A stretch of 64,000 nt of DNA from Gemmatimonadales bacterium. Lineage in GTDB: Bacteria > Gemmatimonadota > Gemmatimonadetes > Gemmatimonadales > GWC2-71-9. This document shows, piece after piece, positions 18,013-25,934 of the stretch (position 1 is the stretch's first letter; each line of letters begins with the position of its first letter). Both the position numbers and the translations under genes were made by a program. The stretch covers positions 124,001-188,000 of the forward strand of contig DASYCE010000007.1 in the NCBI GenBank assembly GCA_036500345.1, read 5' to 3'. The notes beneath the pieces are model-generated. The model did not search any database, was not told the DNA's origin, and saw only the letters and a list, made by a program, of their open reading frames with translations.

Positions 18013-18593
18013 CTCCCCTCCTTGCGGTCGGTACCGATCGCCTGCGGGCTGATACAAATATGACGGCTTGGGACGGGGTTCGGATGCCTGCCGATGCGGT
18101 TCGTCCGACTCCCGATACTCGTGGCCCGCGTTCGGGTACTGTCGAAGTGCTCGTCGGTACTGATCGCCCGCGAACCGACGGAGATGGACTGCTCGTGGGG
18201 ACCGAAAGTACGACGGCCGATCATCCGCGCACGACGGTCAATCATCGGCGCACGACGTCCAATCATCCGCGCACGACGTCCAATCATCCGTGCACGCGAT
18301 CCGATCCTCCGAGTCCGCCGCCAGGTCCTGGCGTAATGAATACAGATACGCACGACACGGCGATCAAACCACTGCGCACGCCCACCGATACGGTCCGCCT
18401 CCCCGCGAGACCAACCGGCACGCTGACGATCGGACAGCGGATGACTGCCGGTACAACGAGCCAGCAGGCCGGTACAACGAGCCTTGAGGCCAATACAGCG
18501 GAGACGGCGACCGATCATCCCGGGCCGGGAACGAATACTGAGTGGCCGGTGGCGAGTACTCCGCGTCCGGAAGCGATTCCCGCCCTAGTTTAG
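18006..18593 (+). CDS. Possible heptad-repeat protein encoded by the 21-bp field (doubtful)
   Basis: A plus-strand frame from a GTG at 18006 to a TAG at 18591 covers the whole repeat field and would give 195 residues in 26 heptads (for example GTDRPRT, DHPRTTV, NHPRTTS, GTTSQQA). The frame has no internal stop and ends right where the repeats end. The GTG overlaps the start of the divergent VOC gene and has no good ribosome-binding site. The minus strand is also open over much of the field, so the open frame may only reflect the 21-base period. Low complexity, rich in Thr, Pro and Arg; function unknown. Confidence 0.25.
   Translation: MASPLLAVGTDRLRADTNMTAWDGVRMPADAVRPTPDTRGPRSGTVEVLVGTDRPRTDGDGLLVGTESTTADHPRTTVNHRRTTSNHPRTTSNHPCTRSDPPSPPPGPGVMNTDTHDTAIKPLRTPTDTVRLPARPTGTLTIGQRMTAGTTSQQAGTTSLEANTAETATDHPGPGTNTEWPVASTPRPEAIPALV
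18030..18575. repeat. 26 contiguous degenerate 21-bp units
   Basis: Reading in 21-base steps from 18030, nearly every unit begins with a [G/A][G/A]T triplet, usually followed by AC, CA or CC, and many carry CGCACG near the middle. Adjacent copies at 18219, 18240, 18261 and 18282 are nearly identical (AATCATCCGCGCACGACGTC-like), as are those at 18450 and 18471 (GGTACAACGAGCC-like). The others are clearly diverged but keep the phase. The block fills almost all of the space between the VOC gene and the inositol-phosphatase-family gene. On the plus strand it reads as heptapeptide units beginning [G/D/N][T/H]. Confidence 0.85.
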
Positions 18594-18597
18594 AGAT

Positions 18598-19398
18598 ATG
18601 ACCGACGCCGCCCGCCTTGCACGACTCGCCGAACGTGCTGCAGCCGCAGCCACTTCATATCTCCTCAATGTCCCTCGACCAGATCCCGGCGCATGGGTCG
18701 TGAAGGGACATCGCGACTTCGTCACCAACGTCGACCGCACGGCAGAGGCGCTGATCCGCGACGATCTGCTGGCGGCCGAGCCCGATTCCCGCGTGCTCGG
18801 CGAGGAACTATCGGCGGACGCGAACGAGATGCAGGGGCTCGTCTGGGTTGTCGATCCGCTCGACGGCACGACCAACTTCCTGCACGGCTATCCGTGGTGG
18901 TCGGTGTCGATTGCCGCGGTGATCGACGGCGAACCGGTGGCGGGGACGGTGTGGCACGTCCCGATCCATCGCCGTTACACCGCGTGGCGCGGCGGCGGCG
19001 CGTGGAGCGGCGGGACGAGGCTCAAGGTGTCGCAGCTCACCGATCCGTCGCTCGCCCTGATCGGCACTGGCTTCCCGTTCAAGACGCCGGGCGATCTCGG
19101 CCCGTATCTGCCGCAATTCGAGCGGATCGTTGCTGCGACGAGTGGCGTAAGGCGCGCGGGCTCTGCGGCGCTCGATCTCGTCGCGGTGGCGGCGGGAGAG
19201 TTCGATGGATTCTGGGAGCTGACGCTGGCGCCGTGGGACAAGGCGGCGGGGATGGTGCTGATCCGCGAGGCAGGTGGCGTGGTGACAGGTGTTGATGGTT
19301 CACCTGCGCGAGTAGAGCACGGCGGGGTGGTTGCGGGGAATCCGGCGATGCATGCGTGGTTGCTGGAACAGATCAGCGAAGCAGATGCGGCGAGGTGA
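18598..19398 (+). CDS. Inositol monophosphatase family protein
   Basis: 266 residues of the lithium-sensitive phosphatase fold. Metal-binding motifs are in order: GHRDFVTNVDRTAE, LGEELS, WVVDPLDGTTNFLHG and LAPWDKAAGMVLIREAGG. Family members hydrolyse inositol-1-phosphate or related sugar phosphates (SuhB, CysQ, histidinol-phosphatase types). The RRAGSAALDL block is also typical. It starts five bases after the repeat-field frame ends. Confidence 0.92.
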   Translation: MTDAARLARLAERAAAAATSYLLNVPRPDPGAWVVKGHRDFVTNVDRTAEALIRDDLLAAEPDSRVLGEELSADANEMQGLVWVVDPLDGTTNFLHGYPWWSVSIAAVIDGEPVAGTVWHVPIHRRYTAWRGGGAWSGGTRLKVSQLTDPSLALIGTGFPFKTPGDLGPYLPQFERIVAATSGVRRAGSAALDLVAVAAGEFDGFWELTLAPWDKAAGMVLIREAGGVVTGVDGSPARVEHGGVVAGNPAMHAWLLEQISEADAAR

Positions 19399-19462
19399 AT
19401 CGAGTCACCGCGCCGCATGCCGGAGCGAGGCTGCTTTCAGGACACTCTACAGGCAATCGCTT

Positions 19463-19882
19463 TCATTTTCCTTTCCCGTACGCATCGGCGAAACCGCCAA
19501 CGAAGAAACCCCATCCCTTCTCATGGCTGCGCCCCGGATCGGTTGCCGGGAGGCCGGTGTGCACCAGCGTCATCCGCGTCCCGTTCCCTTCCTTGGCAAA
19601 GGTCACGGTCACCATCGATTCCAATCCCGCCGTGTTCGGTGACATCCAGGTGTGTTGCAGGCGCTCGCCGCGGGTGACTTCAGTGAAGCGGCCGAAGTGC
19701 GGAGTCGCGGAGGTCTTCCAGTAGAAGAGTCCATCGACGACGGGATTGAGGATCAGCTTCTCCGACATGCTCCATGGCGTGCCGGCGACCGCTGGATCGA
19801 GCCACGCGTCGAACACTTCCTTTGGTGGGGCGGGAATGGTGCGCTCGACCTTGACCTCGATTGTCTTTGCGGGCTCGCTCAT
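19463..19882 (-). CDS. AHSA1/SRPBCC-domain protein
   Basis: 139 residues of the START-like AHSA1 family: VERTIPAPPKEVFDAWLDP at the start, then strands with NPVVDGLFYWKT, HFGRFTEVTRGERLQHTWMS and VTFAKEGNGTRMTLVHTGLP. These cup-shaped proteins bind hydrophobic ligands. It overlaps the ArsR-type regulator by four bases, the common arrangement in which an autorepressor is co-transcribed with an AHSA1 gene. The ligand is unknown. Confidence 0.85.
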   Translation of the reverse strand: MSEPAKTIEVKVERTIPAPPKEVFDAWLDPAVAGTPWSMSEKLILNPVVDGLFYWKTSATPHFGRFTEVTRGERLQHTWMSPNTAGLESMVTVTFAKEGNGTRMTLVHTGLPATDPGRSHEKGWGFFVGGFADAYGKGK

Positions 19883-20214
19883 GACTTCCTTCTCCTGGTT
19901 GATTTGCGTGGCGTGAAATGTTTTTCGAAAAGATCGAGACGCTCGTTCCAGAACTTCTCATAGCCGTGCACCCATCCAGCGACCTCGCGCAGCGGCTCGG
20001 CGCGAAGCGAAATGCTCACGGTGCGGCCGAGGCGCTTTCGCTCGATCAGTCCGGCACGCTCGAGGAGCTTGAGGTGCTTGGTCACGGAGTTGAGCGCGGT
20101 GTCGAACGGCTCGGCGATATCGAGAAAGCCGGCGGGGCCCTGGGCCAGGCGCCCCATGATGGCGCGCCGAGTGGGGTGGGCGATGGCGGTGAGGACGGAC
20201 GAGAGTTGATCCAT
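19879..20214 (-). CDS. ArsR-family transcriptional regulator
   Basis: 111 residues. It is a winged helix with LTAIAHPTRRAIMGRLAQGP, then FDTALNSVTKHLKLLERAGL (recognition helix) and a wing around RKRLGRTVSISLRAEPL. No metal-binding cysteine pair is seen, so it belongs to the ligand- or protein-sensing branch often paired with AHSA1 genes. A perfect 7-bp inverted repeat sits 10 bases upstream of its start codon, suggesting autoregulation. Confidence 0.9.
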   Translation of the reverse strand: MDQLSSVLTAIAHPTRRAIMGRLAQGPAGFLDIAEPFDTALNSVTKHLKLLERAGLIERKRLGRTVSISLRAEPLREVAGWVHGYEKFWNERLDLFEKHFTPRKSTRRRKS

Positions 20215-20223
20215 GGGGATATG

Positions 20224-20241
20224 TTACACCCTTTGGTGTAA
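20224..20241. promoter_or_regulatory. Palindromic operator upstream of the ArsR gene
   Basis: TTACACC, four spacer bases, GGTGTAA: a perfect inverted repeat just upstream of the ArsR start. Its position fits an autorepressor operator overlapping the promoter. A second ArsR-AHSA1 pair near 52 kb has a similarly placed palindrome of different sequence. Confidence 0.7.
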
Positions 20242-20371
20242 TGTGTCAATGCCCCATGGCGATGGGGATTGGAAGGCGACTCGCAGTCCGGTTGCGACCG
20301 ATGTATTCTCGCCGCAGGGTGTATACCCTTCACCGCGCGTGGTGTGAATCCGGACGCTGGACCGGCCGAGA

Positions 20372-20874
20372 CGACCGGTTACCGTCTTGCCGGTGCTGGC
20401 GGTCGAGCCGTTGCGAGTGCATCTGGACCGGATTCGTGCGATAAATCACACCGATCTCGCCGCAGGGCGCGGCAACGTCGAACTTCCTGGAGCGCTGACG
20501 CGCAAATATCCGACAGCCGGGCGGAGCTGGCCCTGGCAATGGGTTTGTCGGCGCGGTCGCATCATCGCGAGCGCCGGGGCGGCGACTGGTATCGTCATCA
20601 CCTGCACGAGTCGGCGGTGCAGCGCGCCGTCACCGCCGCGGCACGCGCCAGCGGCGTCAACAAGTTCGCAACGTGTCATACCTTCCGGCACTCGTTCGCG
20701 ACGCACCTGCTGGAAGGCGGGGCGGACATCGGTACGGTGCAGGAGTTACTGGGTCATCGAGACGTCAGCACCACGACGATCTATACCCATGTCCTCAACC
20801 GGGGCGGGTTGGGCGTGCGGAGCCCGCCCGACGCCGCGGATTTTCTGCGGATCGACGCATCATTCACGGATTAG
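20372..20874 (+). pseudogene. intI: Integron integrase remnant, N-terminally truncated and frameshifted
   Basis: The C-terminal half of an IntI tyrosine recombinase. The first part ([18 protein letters not shown], then [20 protein letters not shown] and GRSWPWQWV) is in one frame. The rest ([58 protein letters not shown]) is in another, so there is a frameshift near 20543. Roughly the first 150-200 residues, including the first catalytic arginine, are absent. The HTFRH box and the nucleophilic tyrosine region remain. It points toward the cassettes, the reverse of class 1 integrons. It cannot encode an active recombinase. Confidence 0.9.
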
Positions 20875-20939
20875 GTAGACTTGCTGGCGCGGTGGGCGGA
20901 CGGACCGGGTGGGTTGCTGAGGTCCGATACTAGTTAGAC
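20875..20939 (+). other. Candidate attI recombination site
   Basis: Between the integrase stop and the first cassette gene is a core-like GTTAGAC at 20933-20939, matching the crossover consensus GTTRRRY. Cassette insertion would occur just after the G. The whole-site boundaries are assumed; only the core is visible. It lies next to the 3' end of the integrase remnant, as expected for reversed-orientation integrons. Confidence 0.6.
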
Positions 20940-20968
20940 AGCAGATCCTTTTTTTCCGGGTCAACGCG

Positions 20969-21637
20969 ATGAACGAGTGGGTGCAGCTAGGGCTCGGGGC
21001 GATCGGCGCCGGCAGCGGGACAGCGTTCGGGGCGTGGGCCGCGTTCCGCATTGAGCGGGCCGACAAGCGAGCCCGAGAACATGTTGCCCGAGGCGAAGCG
21101 CTGCGACGCTGCATGTTCGTCCTCCTCGCGCGGAGGACTGTACTCATGAACATTTCACGCCAGCACCTTTCGCACTTCGCCGATCATCCGCTGCGGCATA
21201 TTACTCTGCAGCCGTTCTTTGTTGCCGGCGACGAGCTGCCCTTGGAGCTGGACGCCTTGCTCTTCATCTTCGACTCGGCTGAAGCGAACCTTCTTAACCG
21301 ACTTCAAGTCCATAGTCGCCGCTACCGGACAATTCTATGGGCTATCGAATTCCGAAACCGCGTCCATCTTGAAGGTCAGGAAATCGCGGCGCAGCTGGCG
21401 AGCGCAACCGGGGAAACGGAGGGTACCGCAGAGCAATTCCGGATGCTCGTCGGCCCACATCGATGGGCACAGCTCAAGGACTTGACTGACTCGATCTACG
21501 AGAGCGTGACGGCGGCGATCGAGGAGATTGATAGCGACTACCGCGCAGTGGAGGCCGTCGCCGTAGCGATGTTCCCCGAGGTCAAGCTGTTCAAGGTGAG
21601 AGAGTTGGCTGCGCAGTCGATTGGGGATGCTGTCTAA
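20969..21637 (+). CDS. Cassette 1: membrane-anchored protein of unknown function
   Basis: 222 residues. One predicted N-terminal membrane helix (VQLGLGAIGAGSGTAFGAWA) is followed by a basic stretch and a helical cytoplasmic domain with no recognised family. It is the first gene of the array, 36 bases after the attI-like core. Its TAA stop lies inside the left core site of attC1. Confidence 0.6.
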   Translation: MNEWVQLGLGAIGAGSGTAFGAWAAFRIERADKRAREHVARGEALRRCMFVLLARRTVLMNISRQHLSHFADHPLRHITLQPFFVAGDELPLELDALLFIFDSAEANLLNRLQVHSRRYRTILWAIEFRNRVHLEGQEIAAQLASATGETEGTAEQFRMLVGPHRWAQLKDLTDSIYESVTAAIEEIDSDYRAVEAVAVAMFPEVKLFKVRELAAQSIGDAV

Positions 21638-21754
21638 CACCCGCTTGCTGCTGGCCGAGCGAAAGCGTGTCGGCGCGGCGCGGAGTATGATTCTTTGCTA
21701 AGGACTGCACCGCGCCGCCACTCGCCCCGCAGCAGAAGCGTAGCGTCGTTATGC
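21632..21754 (+). other. attC site 1
   Basis: Left core GTCTAAC, then CGCTTGCTGCTG; right half GCAGCAGAAGCG and right core GTTATGC. The arms are complementary around a TATGATTC...CTAAGGACTGC centre (long class, about 123 bases). The right core departs from GTTAGGC. Confidence 0.85.
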
Positions 21755-21774
21755 TCACCAACTAGGGCGGGTCC

Positions 21775-22536
21775 GTGACCGGTGAACGGGAGGTCCATCT
21801 TGATCCGCTGAGCGGCATTAGCCTCCTCGTACGGCCGATGTTCGGCGACACGAGGTTGAGTCAGGCGACTGGGTTTATCGTCGCGATAGGGCCGCAGCAT
21901 TATCTCGCGACAAACTCGCATGTAGTGACCGGACGTCACGCGGACACCGGTAAGGTGCTCGCAAAATCTGCGGCAGTTCCGGATCACCTTCAGGTCGTCT
22001 TCCACAGCAAGGCAGGAATCGGAAGTTGGGTTGTACGCGAGGTGCCGCTGTTCGATGAGACCGGGAACCACCTTTGGGTTGAACATCCGAAGGGTCGGAA
22101 AGTGGATGTGGTCATGGTCCCGATTCCTCTGGATCCGGTCGCGACGTATTACCCAATGGATCTTGCGCTCGCGCGCGCTGACGTGCTCGTCGGGGTGGCG
22201 ATGCCTGTCTCCATTATCGGATTTCCGCTCGGGCTCACGGCTCACGACGCTTGGCCAATATGGAAAACCGGGCACATCGCGTCTGAGCCAGAGATCGACG
22301 TTGATAACGTGCCCTGCTTCTTGGTGGACGCCACAACGCGTGAGGGGATGTCTGGTTCGCCGGTCATCCTCAGGTTTTGGGGCGGCTTTCCGAAGCGGGA
22401 CGGGTCACGTGTTCTCGGCGGAAGCGTCACTTCCTTTCTCGGTATCTATTCCGGGCGATTGCTCGCCGACTCCGAAGTGGGGAGGGTGTGGCGGCCAGAG
22501 GTCTTGACGCAGATTGCTGGTACAGCGGGAGCATAA
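21775..22536 (+). CDS. Cassette 2: trypsin-like serine protease
   Basis: 253 residues of the chymotrypsin-like fold. The catalytic histidine lies in HYLATNSHVVTG, a plausible aspartate in KVDVVMVPIPLD, and the serine in TREGMSGSPVILR, all in the correct order. There is no signal peptide, so it should act in the cytoplasm, where trypsin-like domains are known effectors in several phage-defence proteins. That role is an inference. The GTG start follows attC1 by 20 bases. The stop codon is inside the attC2 left core. Confidence 0.8.
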   Translation: MTGEREVHLDPLSGISLLVRPMFGDTRLSQATGFIVAIGPQHYLATNSHVVTGRHADTGKVLAKSAAVPDHLQVVFHSKAGIGSWVVREVPLFDETGNHLWVEHPKGRKVDVVMVPIPLDPVATYYPMDLALARADVLVGVAMPVSIIGFPLGLTAHDAWPIWKTGHIASEPEIDVDNVPCFLVDATTREGMSGSPVILRFWGGFPKRDGSRVLGGSVTSFLGIYSGRLLADSEVGRVWRPEVLTQIAGTAGA

Positions 22537-22596
22537 CACGCTCTTGCTGCTGGCCGGACGACAGGGGTCGGCAGCAGAAGCGCAGGGTCGTTAGCG
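22531..22596 (+). other. attC site 2
   Basis: Left core GCATAAC followed by a CTCTTGCTGCTG arm; right arm CAGCAGAAGCGC and core GTTAGCG. Short class, about 66 bases. Confidence 0.85.
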
Positions 22597-22621
22597 AGCG
22601 TCAACACTATGGAGTAGATGA

Positions 22622-23818
22622 TTGAACACGTTGTCTAGCACACTGCTGGAAGAGGTAGTTGGGGGAGTGACCGGGAATATCTTCCTGCGTGAGTTCTCGG
22701 TGACCTCGGGTAAACTACGTGTCCCCGCCGGTGAGATCGAGGTTGCCGATGTACTGGTCTTGCTTCGAGGCATGGCCCTGATCCTCCAAGTCAAAGACCG
22801 GCATGTCTCTGCAGATGCGAGCAGCGACGCTCTTGCAATATGGTTTCGCAAGAAGGTGCGGGGTCAGGCCGTTGGTCAGATCGCTGACACCTACCGGTAC
22901 CTTCAGGAACATGAGGGCCGTGTGGTCCAGAATGATCGAGGCCACGACACTATTCTCAGCAACCCAGATGCGGGCGCGGCGAGCTCGGTCGTGATCTATC
23001 GGGCACCGGGTACCCCCGATTTCCGTGGGGCTGCAGGAGCCAGAAGCAGCCGCGCTGGATTCGTACACTTCGTTGAGGCTGGTGACTATCTCAGCCTTTG
23101 CCAAGTGCTTCGCACGCCGCACGATTTGTCTCAGTATTGGAGGTTTCGTGAGAACACGTTGAAGCACGTCGTGCGTGGGTCGCACGTTGGTGAGAAAGCG
23201 CTGGTTGGGCAGTTCCTAGCGGACGTTTCTGGCCCACCGCACGAGCGGTATGCTGCAACGTTCGAGTCGTACTTGCCGTCACACTTGGACTATGACATCT
23301 CAGGTATTCTGCAGAACCTCGGTGATAGAGTAACCTACAGGAAAGGCGGTGAAGGTGACACCTCCCACTATCACATCCTCGAAGAACTGGCGCTGCTTCC
23401 GAGGATCGCATTGGCCGCGTTCAAGGAGCGACTCAAGCTTTGTGTTGAGACAGTGAAGGCCGGGGAGTTCCGGAATCCTAGCCACTTCGCTGTCCCCAAC
23501 ACAGACTGCGGGTTTCTCTTCGCTCCGTGGGATCGCGAGCTCAACATCCCACAGGAGAAATACCTCGAGACGCTGACACGACTATCTAAGTACACCTTTG
23601 GTACTCGGAGGCAGGTGGGACTAGCGGTCTCCGATGACGGAGACGGGTTCTTCATTCTATGGGCGTTCCTAGACGAGCCCCACACACAGAACCCAGATCT
23701 CGACGCAGCATTAGCTGCGCCGGGGAACCCACTACCGCCCACCAAGGAGAAGATTGTTCCGGCTTATTATTTTGATTCTTCTGGCCTCGAAAGAGTTCTC
23801 GGCCGTGGGCCCGAATGA
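22622..23818 (+). CDS. Cassette 3: candidate PD-(D/E)XK-type nuclease
   Basis: 398 residues. Near the N-terminus, GEIEVADVLVLLRGMALILQ followed by VKDR matches the core of a restriction-endonuclease fold (acidic residue, aspartate, then QxK). The remainder is unassigned, with an HFAVPNTDCGFLFAP block. The start is the TTG at 22622, three bases after an ATG-TAG region; the upstream context is weak. It lies between attC2 and attC3. A nucleic-acid-cleaving role is inferred from the motif only. Confidence 0.55.
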   Translation: MNTLSSTLLEEVVGGVTGNIFLREFSVTSGKLRVPAGEIEVADVLVLLRGMALILQVKDRHVSADASSDALAIWFRKKVRGQAVGQIADTYRYLQEHEGRVVQNDRGHDTILSNPDAGAASSVVIYRAPGTPDFRGAAGARSSRAGFVHFVEAGDYLSLCQVLRTPHDLSQYWRFRENTLKHVVRGSHVGEKALVGQFLADVSGPPHERYAATFESYLPSHLDYDISGILQNLGDRVTYRKGGEGDTSHYHILEELALLPRIALAAFKERLKLCVETVKAGEFRNPSHFAVPNTDCGFLFAPWDRELNIPQEKYLETLTRLSKYTFGTRRQVGLAVSDDGDGFFILWAFLDEPHTQNPDLDAALAAPGNPLPPTKEKIVPAYYFDSSGLERVLGRGPE

Positions 23819-23834
23819 CCTCAGGAACGGCGCT

Positions 23835-23957
23835 CGCTAACAAGCGCTTGCTGCTGGCCGGGCGAGGGCGCGTCGGCGCGGCGCGAGGCATGATGATTTG
23901 CGAAGGACTGCGCCGCGCCGCCACTCGCCCGGCAGCAGAAGCGCAGAGTCGTTAGCA
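23835..23957 (+). other. attC site 3
   Basis: Left core CGCTAAC and arm GCGCTTGCTGCTG; right arm GGCAGCAGAAGCGC and core GTTAGCA. The long class centre ATGATGATTTGC...AAGGACTGC is shared with attC1, 6 and 11. Confidence 0.88.
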
Positions 23958-23975
23958 GACAACCCGGAGTTTTTT

Positions 23976-24689
23976 GTGTCGCAGCGGCCGGCAATTCCGA
24001 AACAGATTCAGGCTGACGTTCTTGTCACCTCCAGACGCCGGTGCTGTGTGTGCTACGGTCTTGAGCACGATGAAGGGCAAAAGGCTGGTCAGATCGCCCA
24101 TCTGGATCATGATCCATCAAACAACGCCGTCGAGAACCTGGTATTCCTTTGCCTTGCCCATCACGATCAGTACGATAGCACAACAAGCCAATCAAAGGGC
24201 CTTTCGTTGGAAGAGGTTCGCCGCCACCAGTCACAACTCAGGCGTTTCGTCACCGAGTCCTTGCCATTGTCTGCGTCAGAGATTGTCCATCTGCTGCTTG
24301 CCTGCCTTGATCGCCCGGCCTTTAGGACGCCGTTCCATATGGAGAGTTCGTTGCCACAGTTTCGTACCGCGATTGCAGAGTCGATCAGAACGATCAATGC
24401 GGGAACGACGTCTGATGGCAAGCAGTTACCGTCAAAGTTCAGCATAGCCGATCCGAAGGTACGGAACGCACTTGATCAAATCGTGCAGCAGTTGGTCGCC
24501 ATCCGTGCGTTCTTTGACGAGCTGCTGAAATCGGGCGAGATCACACCATGTGGGTGCGGTAAGGAAGACTGTCACACGTTTATGTTCACCGATATGGCGG
24601 TGGCGAAGATGGATAGCGCCCGCCGCGTACTGCTCACGCAGGCGAACGCTTTAGACCACGGTTTCCCGTCGGAGATGTACACGTCGTAA
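23976..24689 (+). CDS. Cassette 4: HNH endonuclease-like protein
   Basis: 237 residues. An N-terminal HNH-type module reads RRRCCVCYGLEHDEG, then AGQIAHLDHDPSNNAVENL and LCLAHHDQYD, so a CxxC pair, the catalytic LDHD histidine, the asparagines and the terminal HH are present. The C-terminal part is helical with a CGCGKEDCH cluster. The start is the GTG at 23976, preceded by GGAG; longer open frame upstream is the attC site. HNH proteins are often restriction or defence nucleases. Confidence 0.8.
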   Translation: MSQRPAIPKQIQADVLVTSRRRCCVCYGLEHDEGQKAGQIAHLDHDPSNNAVENLVFLCLAHHDQYDSTTSQSKGLSLEEVRRHQSQLRRFVTESLPLSASEIVHLLLACLDRPAFRTPFHMESSLPQFRTAIAESIRTINAGTTSDGKQLPSKFSIADPKVRNALDQIVQQLVAIRAFFDELLKSGEITPCGCGKEDCHTFMFTDMAVAKMDSARRVLLTQANALDHGFPSEMYTS

Positions 24690-24696
24690 TGCCGCT

Positions 24697-24805
24697 GCCT
24701 AACCCGCGCTTGCTGCTGCCCTGGCCAAGCGCCTGGGCCGCAGCGCATAGATCGAACGAGAACCGCTGCGGCCAGGCCCGGCAGCAGAAGCGCACGGCGT
24801 TAGGC
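24697..24805 (+). other. attC site 4
   Basis: Left core GCCTAAC, arm GCGCTTGCTGCTGCC; right arm GGCAGCAGAAGCGC and core GTTAGGC. The CATAGATCGAA centre belongs to the second centre class seen at attC13, 16 and 17. Confidence 0.88.
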
Positions 24806-24824
24806 CGCACAGAGGTGGATCAGG

Positions 24825-25805
24825 ATGTCGGTTGACGATGACCATTTGCGGAGCCTTCGCCAGCCCCTGTTCAAGTTAAGGGGCGTTCGCTACGCCAGGT
24901 GTTTCGCACCAGGCCCAATGTGCAAGCGCCCTGCAATCCGCGCGCATTCTGTTCAGAATGCGCGGTGCCTCGACCTGCTGGTGGACTCTGGCCACGTCAT
25001 TGCCCTGACACATCGACTTAATATGGACGAAGGCGTTTTGATCGATTTCGCCAAAGTTGGTCGCAACAAGGCAACAACATTCGCCGGCCTCTGCGAGAGC
25101 CATGATCGGGAACTATTTGCTCCCATCGAGACTCAGCCACTTGCGCTGGACGATTCTTCGCAACTCTTTCTGCTCGCGTATCGGGCAGTGTTGTTTGAGC
25201 TTCATGCCACGTGTGCGGCAGGCGCCCTTCTCCACGCGGCGTATGCGAAGCGAGTAGAACTCGGCATCGACCCTAAAGGCAAGCTGTCACCCGCCGGGCA
25301 ATACGCTACCGAGAGAATGGCGATCGCGTTCGAAACCAACCTCTACAAGTTGAGGTTTGACCAGGCCCTCACATCCGGGGACACGGCCTTCCTCCTCCAT
25401 GATGTCAGCCTCCTCGAGGTATCGCGTCCAACTGTCGCAGCTTCGGCCCTCATTAGTCTCGACGGCGTCGCGAACGACGAAGGCGATGTGGTCAGAATCT
25501 GCCTGACTGTTCTTCCAGTTGACCAGACGCGAATCGCTGCTGTGTTGTCATATCTCCCAGAGGATGCTCCACTGGCGCGCGTTCACCTAGACCGGATCAT
25601 CACAACGAGGGGTGCCCACCAGATGTATGAGTTATCGCGCCGAATCATCAACCACTGCTCGAACTTCGTCATCGCCCCACACTACTTCGATTCTTGGGCG
25701 CAGCGGAAGCGAGATACAATCCGGGAATACTTTGTCCGAACCATTCGCGTCGGAGATCTCGCAGTTGAGGATCCTGACTTGATGCTTTTCGAAAGTGCGG
25801 CATAA
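24825..25805 (+). CDS. Cassette 5: Cys/His-rich HNH-like protein, unknown function
   Basis: 326 residues. The N-terminal region has CFAPGPMCKRPAIRAHSVQ and later TFAGLCESHDRELFAPIE, a spaced Cys-Cys-His-Cys-His set that looks like a zinc-bound treble-clef/HNH-like module. The remaining two thirds are helical and unassigned. It carries an ATG at 24825, 20 bases after attC4, and its TAA is part of the attC5 core. A nuclease role is only a possibility. Confidence 0.55.
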   Translation: MSVDDDHLRSLRQPLFKLRGVRYARCFAPGPMCKRPAIRAHSVQNARCLDLLVDSGHVIALTHRLNMDEGVLIDFAKVGRNKATTFAGLCESHDRELFAPIETQPLALDDSSQLFLLAYRAVLFELHATCAAGALLHAAYAKRVELGIDPKGKLSPAGQYATERMAIAFETNLYKLRFDQALTSGDTAFLLHDVSLLEVSRPTVAASALISLDGVANDEGDVVRICLTVLPVDQTRIAAVLSYLPEDAPLARVHLDRIITTRGAHQMYELSRRIINHCSNFVIAPHYFDSWAQRKRDTIREYFVRTIRVGDLAVEDPDLMLFESAA

Positions 25806-25914
25806 CAAGCGTTGCAGTTGACGGGGCCAAGCGATGCTGGGGCGGCCCACGATGGCCCGACATGGATGGGCCGCCCCAGCCGAGGCCCCGCAACTGAAAC
25901 GCAGCACGTTAGGC
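25800..25914 (+). other. attC site 5
   Basis: Left core GCATAAC and arm AGCGTTGCAGTTG; right arm CAACTGAAACGC and core GTTAGGC, with an inner GGGGCGGCCCA/TGGGCCGCCCC stem. The arm sequence differs from the other sites but the fold is the same, so this cassette probably came from another source. Confidence 0.82.
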
Positions 25915-25934
25915 GGTCCCAGCGGAGGTTGATG

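Noticed and set aside
17850-18518. Minus-strand arginine-rich open frame across the 21-bp repeats
   Set aside because: It extends into the VOC gene in the wrong frame and owes its openness to the repeat period; no ribosome-binding site or domain supports it.
20269-20874. A 201-residue intact recombinase gene
   Set aside because: Only the part after about 20543 in this frame matches IntI; the preceding match is in another frame, so the gene is broken.
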